Positions 62,276-64,000 of a stretch of DNA of 64,000 bases are shown here, piece after piece. A model generated the notes under the pieces. The model saw only the letters and a program-made list of their open reading frames with translations. It did no database searches and was not told the origin of the DNA. The stretch comes from Peptoniphilus_A genitalis. Lineage in GTDB: Bacteria > Bacillota > Clostridia > Tissierellales > Peptoniphilaceae. Positions within the stretch are counted from its first letter, which is position 1; every line of letters starts with the position of its first letter. The position numbers and the translations under genes are program-made. Where the stretch lies: assembly GCF_949769225.1 (NCBI RefSeq), contig NZ_CATKPB010000010.1; one strand, given 5' to 3'.

Positions 62276-62451
62276 CTTTTCTCCCAATTATTTAAATGTT
62301 GCTTTAAATTTACAATCATATTCCAGATTAATCTTCTAGAAATATTTTCGTATTTAAGTCTTTTTTCCACTTCATATGATAATTTTATATGATAAATTTT
62401 ATTTTAAGCCCTATATCTAGCATTAATCAATATTTGTTTAGCTTATAATGT

Positions 62452-63009
62452 CTAAACTAAATTCCTAGCTAAAACAATATCACTTTCATCTTGGTATATT
62501 GGTATGCAATTAATATCTAGTAATTCATTTATTAAGTATTTTCTATCTGATTTGTTAATATCTAAAATCAAAGCCTTGGACATAAAAAGCAATGTCCCTG
62601 TACCTATTGTTTGTAATTTCTCTATTGTTTTTGCTAAAAAGTATTTAATCATTTGCGTTTTCTCAAAAAAATCTTTCGACTCATCTATTAGATTGAAATC
62701 ATCCATTATAGCAACGGATCCTATTCCTCCAACTTCATTACAGTAAATGTTATAAGCACTTGCCACATATTCTAAATCACCAGAAATACTATCGGCTAAT
62801 AATAACATATCTTCAATATTATAAATATTAAAGATATAAAAGCTTATACTAGCTATAAACTTTTTAGCTTCTACCTCGCCTTGCCATAAATATTCGAAAA
62901 AATCTATTCTTCCCAGCATAATATCATCATATTCACAATCAGACGTTAGAAAAATTCCAAAATCAATTATCTCATACTTTTCAGAAAATTGATTGGATTG
63001 ATATGTCAT
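62452..63009 (-). CDS. Uncharacterised 185-residue protein in AT-rich block
   Basis: No family is recognised. The protein is acidic and probably mixed alpha/beta, with no signal peptide or membrane helix. The C-terminus (SKALILDINKSDRKYLINEL, IPIYQDESDIVLARNLV) faintly recalls an acetyltransferase-type end, which I do not claim. GGAGG precedes the ATG at 63009. Its start overlaps the previous gene by 29 bases, so the two are translationally coupled and likely act together. Confidence 0.6.
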   Translation of the reverse strand: MTYQSNQFSEKYEIIDFGIFLTSDCEYDDIMLGRIDFFEYLWQGEVEAKKFIASISFYIFNIYNIEDMLLLADSISGDLEYVASAYNIYCNEVGGIGSVAIMDDFNLIDESKDFFEKTQMIKYFLAKTIEKLQTIGTGTLLFMSKALILDINKSDRKYLINELLDINCIPIYQDESDIVLARNLV

Positions 63010-63799
63010 CTAGACCTCCATATTCTGGTAAAATCAATACTTTAATGTATTCAGCAATGATATCTTGATCAAGAATTTCTCCTTTAATAGCAATATGCCT
63101 TAAATCATCTATATATTCAGATTCTTTTTCAAACTCTATTTCTTTCTGTAAATCAAATTTGTTTAACAAGTTTATTTTTTCTACATTTATTGAGTTCTCT
63201 TTATAAAGATATGAAACAAATTTTGGTTCTACAAAAGCTGTAACATACAAATGAGGAAAGTAAATATTATTCTTTTCTTCTATAATATGTTCAAATAAAA
63301 TTTTATTATTATCGCTAGTAATGCTAATATATTCTGTAAATTTATTAAGAATATTAGCTGTATTCCTAATATAATTCCAAATATATTCTGATAAAGATAA
63401 GCAATCTTCAACTGAAGGTGGAAAATGATTTTCATGTTCTATAAGATTTCTAAGATTAAGATACTTATTTAATGTCAGTGTTTTTATAATTTCAAAATAT
63501 TCTAAATCTCCTAAAAAATCTTTAGTTTTCTTTTTAGAGCTATATTTTATATTATCAATTCCTAAATTTTTTCTTAACTCCATAGACGTTACATTAAAAG
63601 CTCTTTTAAGAGATAAGAATCCTTGGTTTAGCCTTTCTTTATTTTCATTGCAATTTAATATAGTATTATTTGCTTCATTCCATATTTCATAAGCACTATT
63701 TAGCCCATAAATTTTACCAACATTCATAACCCTACCAATAATACAATCTTCAATAATCTTTGAATCTATCCATACATTTTCTAAAAAATTGCTTTCCAT
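62981..63799 (-). CDS. Uncharacterised 272-residue protein with a HEPN-like RNLIEH motif
   Basis: No full-length family is recognised. Residues 112-122 read KYLNLRNLIEH, an R-x4-H pattern (Arg117, His122) within a predicted helical region followed by a second helix (LSLSEYIWNYIRNTANILNKF). This is the signature layout of HEPN RNase domains common in toxin and phage-defence proteins. Sequence is AT-rich. I chose the ATG at 63799, preceded by AGGGAG; a GTG at 63805 is the alternative. It overlaps the next gene by 29 bases and starts two bases after the stop of the gene before it. Confidence 0.55.
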   Translation of the reverse strand: MESNFLENVWIDSKIIEDCIIGRVMNVGKIYGLNSAYEIWNEANNTILNCNENKERLNQGFLSLKRAFNVTSMELRKNLGIDNIKYSSKKKTKDFLGDLEYFEIIKTLTLNKYLNLRNLIEHENHFPPSVEDCLSLSEYIWNYIRNTANILNKFTEYISITSDNNKILFEHIIEEKNNIYFPHLYVTAFVEPKFVSYLYKENSINVEKINLLNKFDLQKEIEFEKESEYIDDLRHIAIKGEILDQDIIAEYIKVLILPEYGGLDDISIQSIF

Positions 63800-63801
63800 G
63801 T

Positions 63802-64000
63802 TCACTCCCTATTGACTAAAAAATTTTTGTACCTGGTTAATCTATTATAGAAATTAAAGTAATACATTCCACGTGCGTTGTCTTTTGCTTGGGAACATAA
63901 TTTATTATCCTCGTCATTCTTGTGGGAACACAATTTATTAATGTCATTGTCTTTGGCATTTTTTCTTTTATCTTTAAAGTTATTAGAATCTTGACTATCT
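63802..64000 (-). CDS. C-terminal end of an unidentified gene (5' part beyond the window)
   Basis: The minus strand is open from the window edge to a TGA at 63802-63804. About 65 residues are visible: DSQDSNNFKDKRKNAKDND, then a short 11-residue repeat (INKLCSHKND and DNKLCSQAKD) and NARGMYYFNFYNRLTRYKNF. The repeat corresponds to GGGAACA motifs 33 bases apart (63891 and 63924). The stop nearly touches the next start, implying one operon. The product cannot be named from this fragment. Confidence 0.5.
   Translation of the reverse strand, partial: DSQDSNNFKDKRKNAKDNDINKLCSHKNDEDNKLCSQAKDNARGMYYFNFYNRLTRYKNFLVNRE

Noticed and set aside
1..64000. tRNA, rRNA, tmRNA, insertion sequences, integrases and phage genes
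   Set aside because: No cloverleaf, CCA-flanked arm, transposase or integrase motif was seen on either strand, though short RNA genes can be missed by eye.

Overview
The window comes from a low-GC, anaerobic, fermentative Gram-positive bacterium. The best guess is family Peptoniphilaceae, near Anaerococcus or Peptoniphilus. This rests on gene content: a glycine-rich type III glutamine synthetase, butyryl-CoA dehydrogenase with EtfBA, a monomeric [FeFe]-hydrogenase-like protein, superoxide reductase, large SLH and sortase-type surface proteins, T-box and CIRCE control, and strong AGGAGG ribosome binding sites. No rRNA, tRNA, CRISPR array, insertion sequence or prophage was seen. Most genes lie on the minus strand.

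Layout. 0-13 kb: the pyrG 5' part behind glnN, a VanS/VanR-like two-component system, a YihY membrane protein, comF, recD2, a PspC protein and pyruvate carboxylase. 12.6-18.6 kb: a repeat-rich gap, a MazE/RelE-like toxin-antitoxin pair and a 1,399-residue SLH surface protein. 18.6-24.3 kb: rplM-rpsI, a hydrogenase-like protein with a 2Fe-2S partner and a divergent Crp/Fnr regulator, then pgpA, a membrane protein and apbE. 24.8-29.1 kb: a 1,425-residue G5-repeat cell-wall protein. 29.7-35 kb: ilvE, the bcd-etfB-etfA operon with a Rex-like site, and a universal stress protein. 35.4-41.8 kb: an autoregulated TetR/membrane-protein pair, a second SLH protein, a PAS-PP2C phosphatase and an rRNA methyltransferase. 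41.9-52.9 kb: superoxide reductase, an SsuABC-type importer, Fe-alcohol dehydrogenase with a heterodimeric ABC exporter, a ridA gene with an apparent frameshift, tuf and a MATE exporter. 53.3-54.3 kb: an AT-rich island with a secreted bacteriocin-like protein and a small membrane protein. 54.4-61.6 kb: a 2-hydroxyacid dehydrogenase with hutG, a tryptophan importer behind a Trp T-box, and htpG behind a CIRCE-like operator. 61.7-64 kb: an AT-rich block of an HNH protein and uncharacterised genes, one with a HEPN-like RNLIEH motif.

The most unusual signal is not a known gene. At least six intergenic gaps (12931-13092, 18214-18438, 24538-24717, 30863-31114, 34341-34466, 35094-35327, with a weak seventh near 39311-39391) hold degenerate tandem arrays with an exact 18-bp period. 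One minus-strand frame of each reads as a decayed hexapeptide repeat of the form [VL]-[IV]-[KR]-x-Y-[KED]. Most arrays sit directly beyond an operon terminator. A second, independent repeat family at 12.6-18.6 kb couples intrinsic terminators to a GGTCAAG/CTTGACC palindrome.

All assignments were made by eye from sequence and translation. No database search or structure prediction was run.
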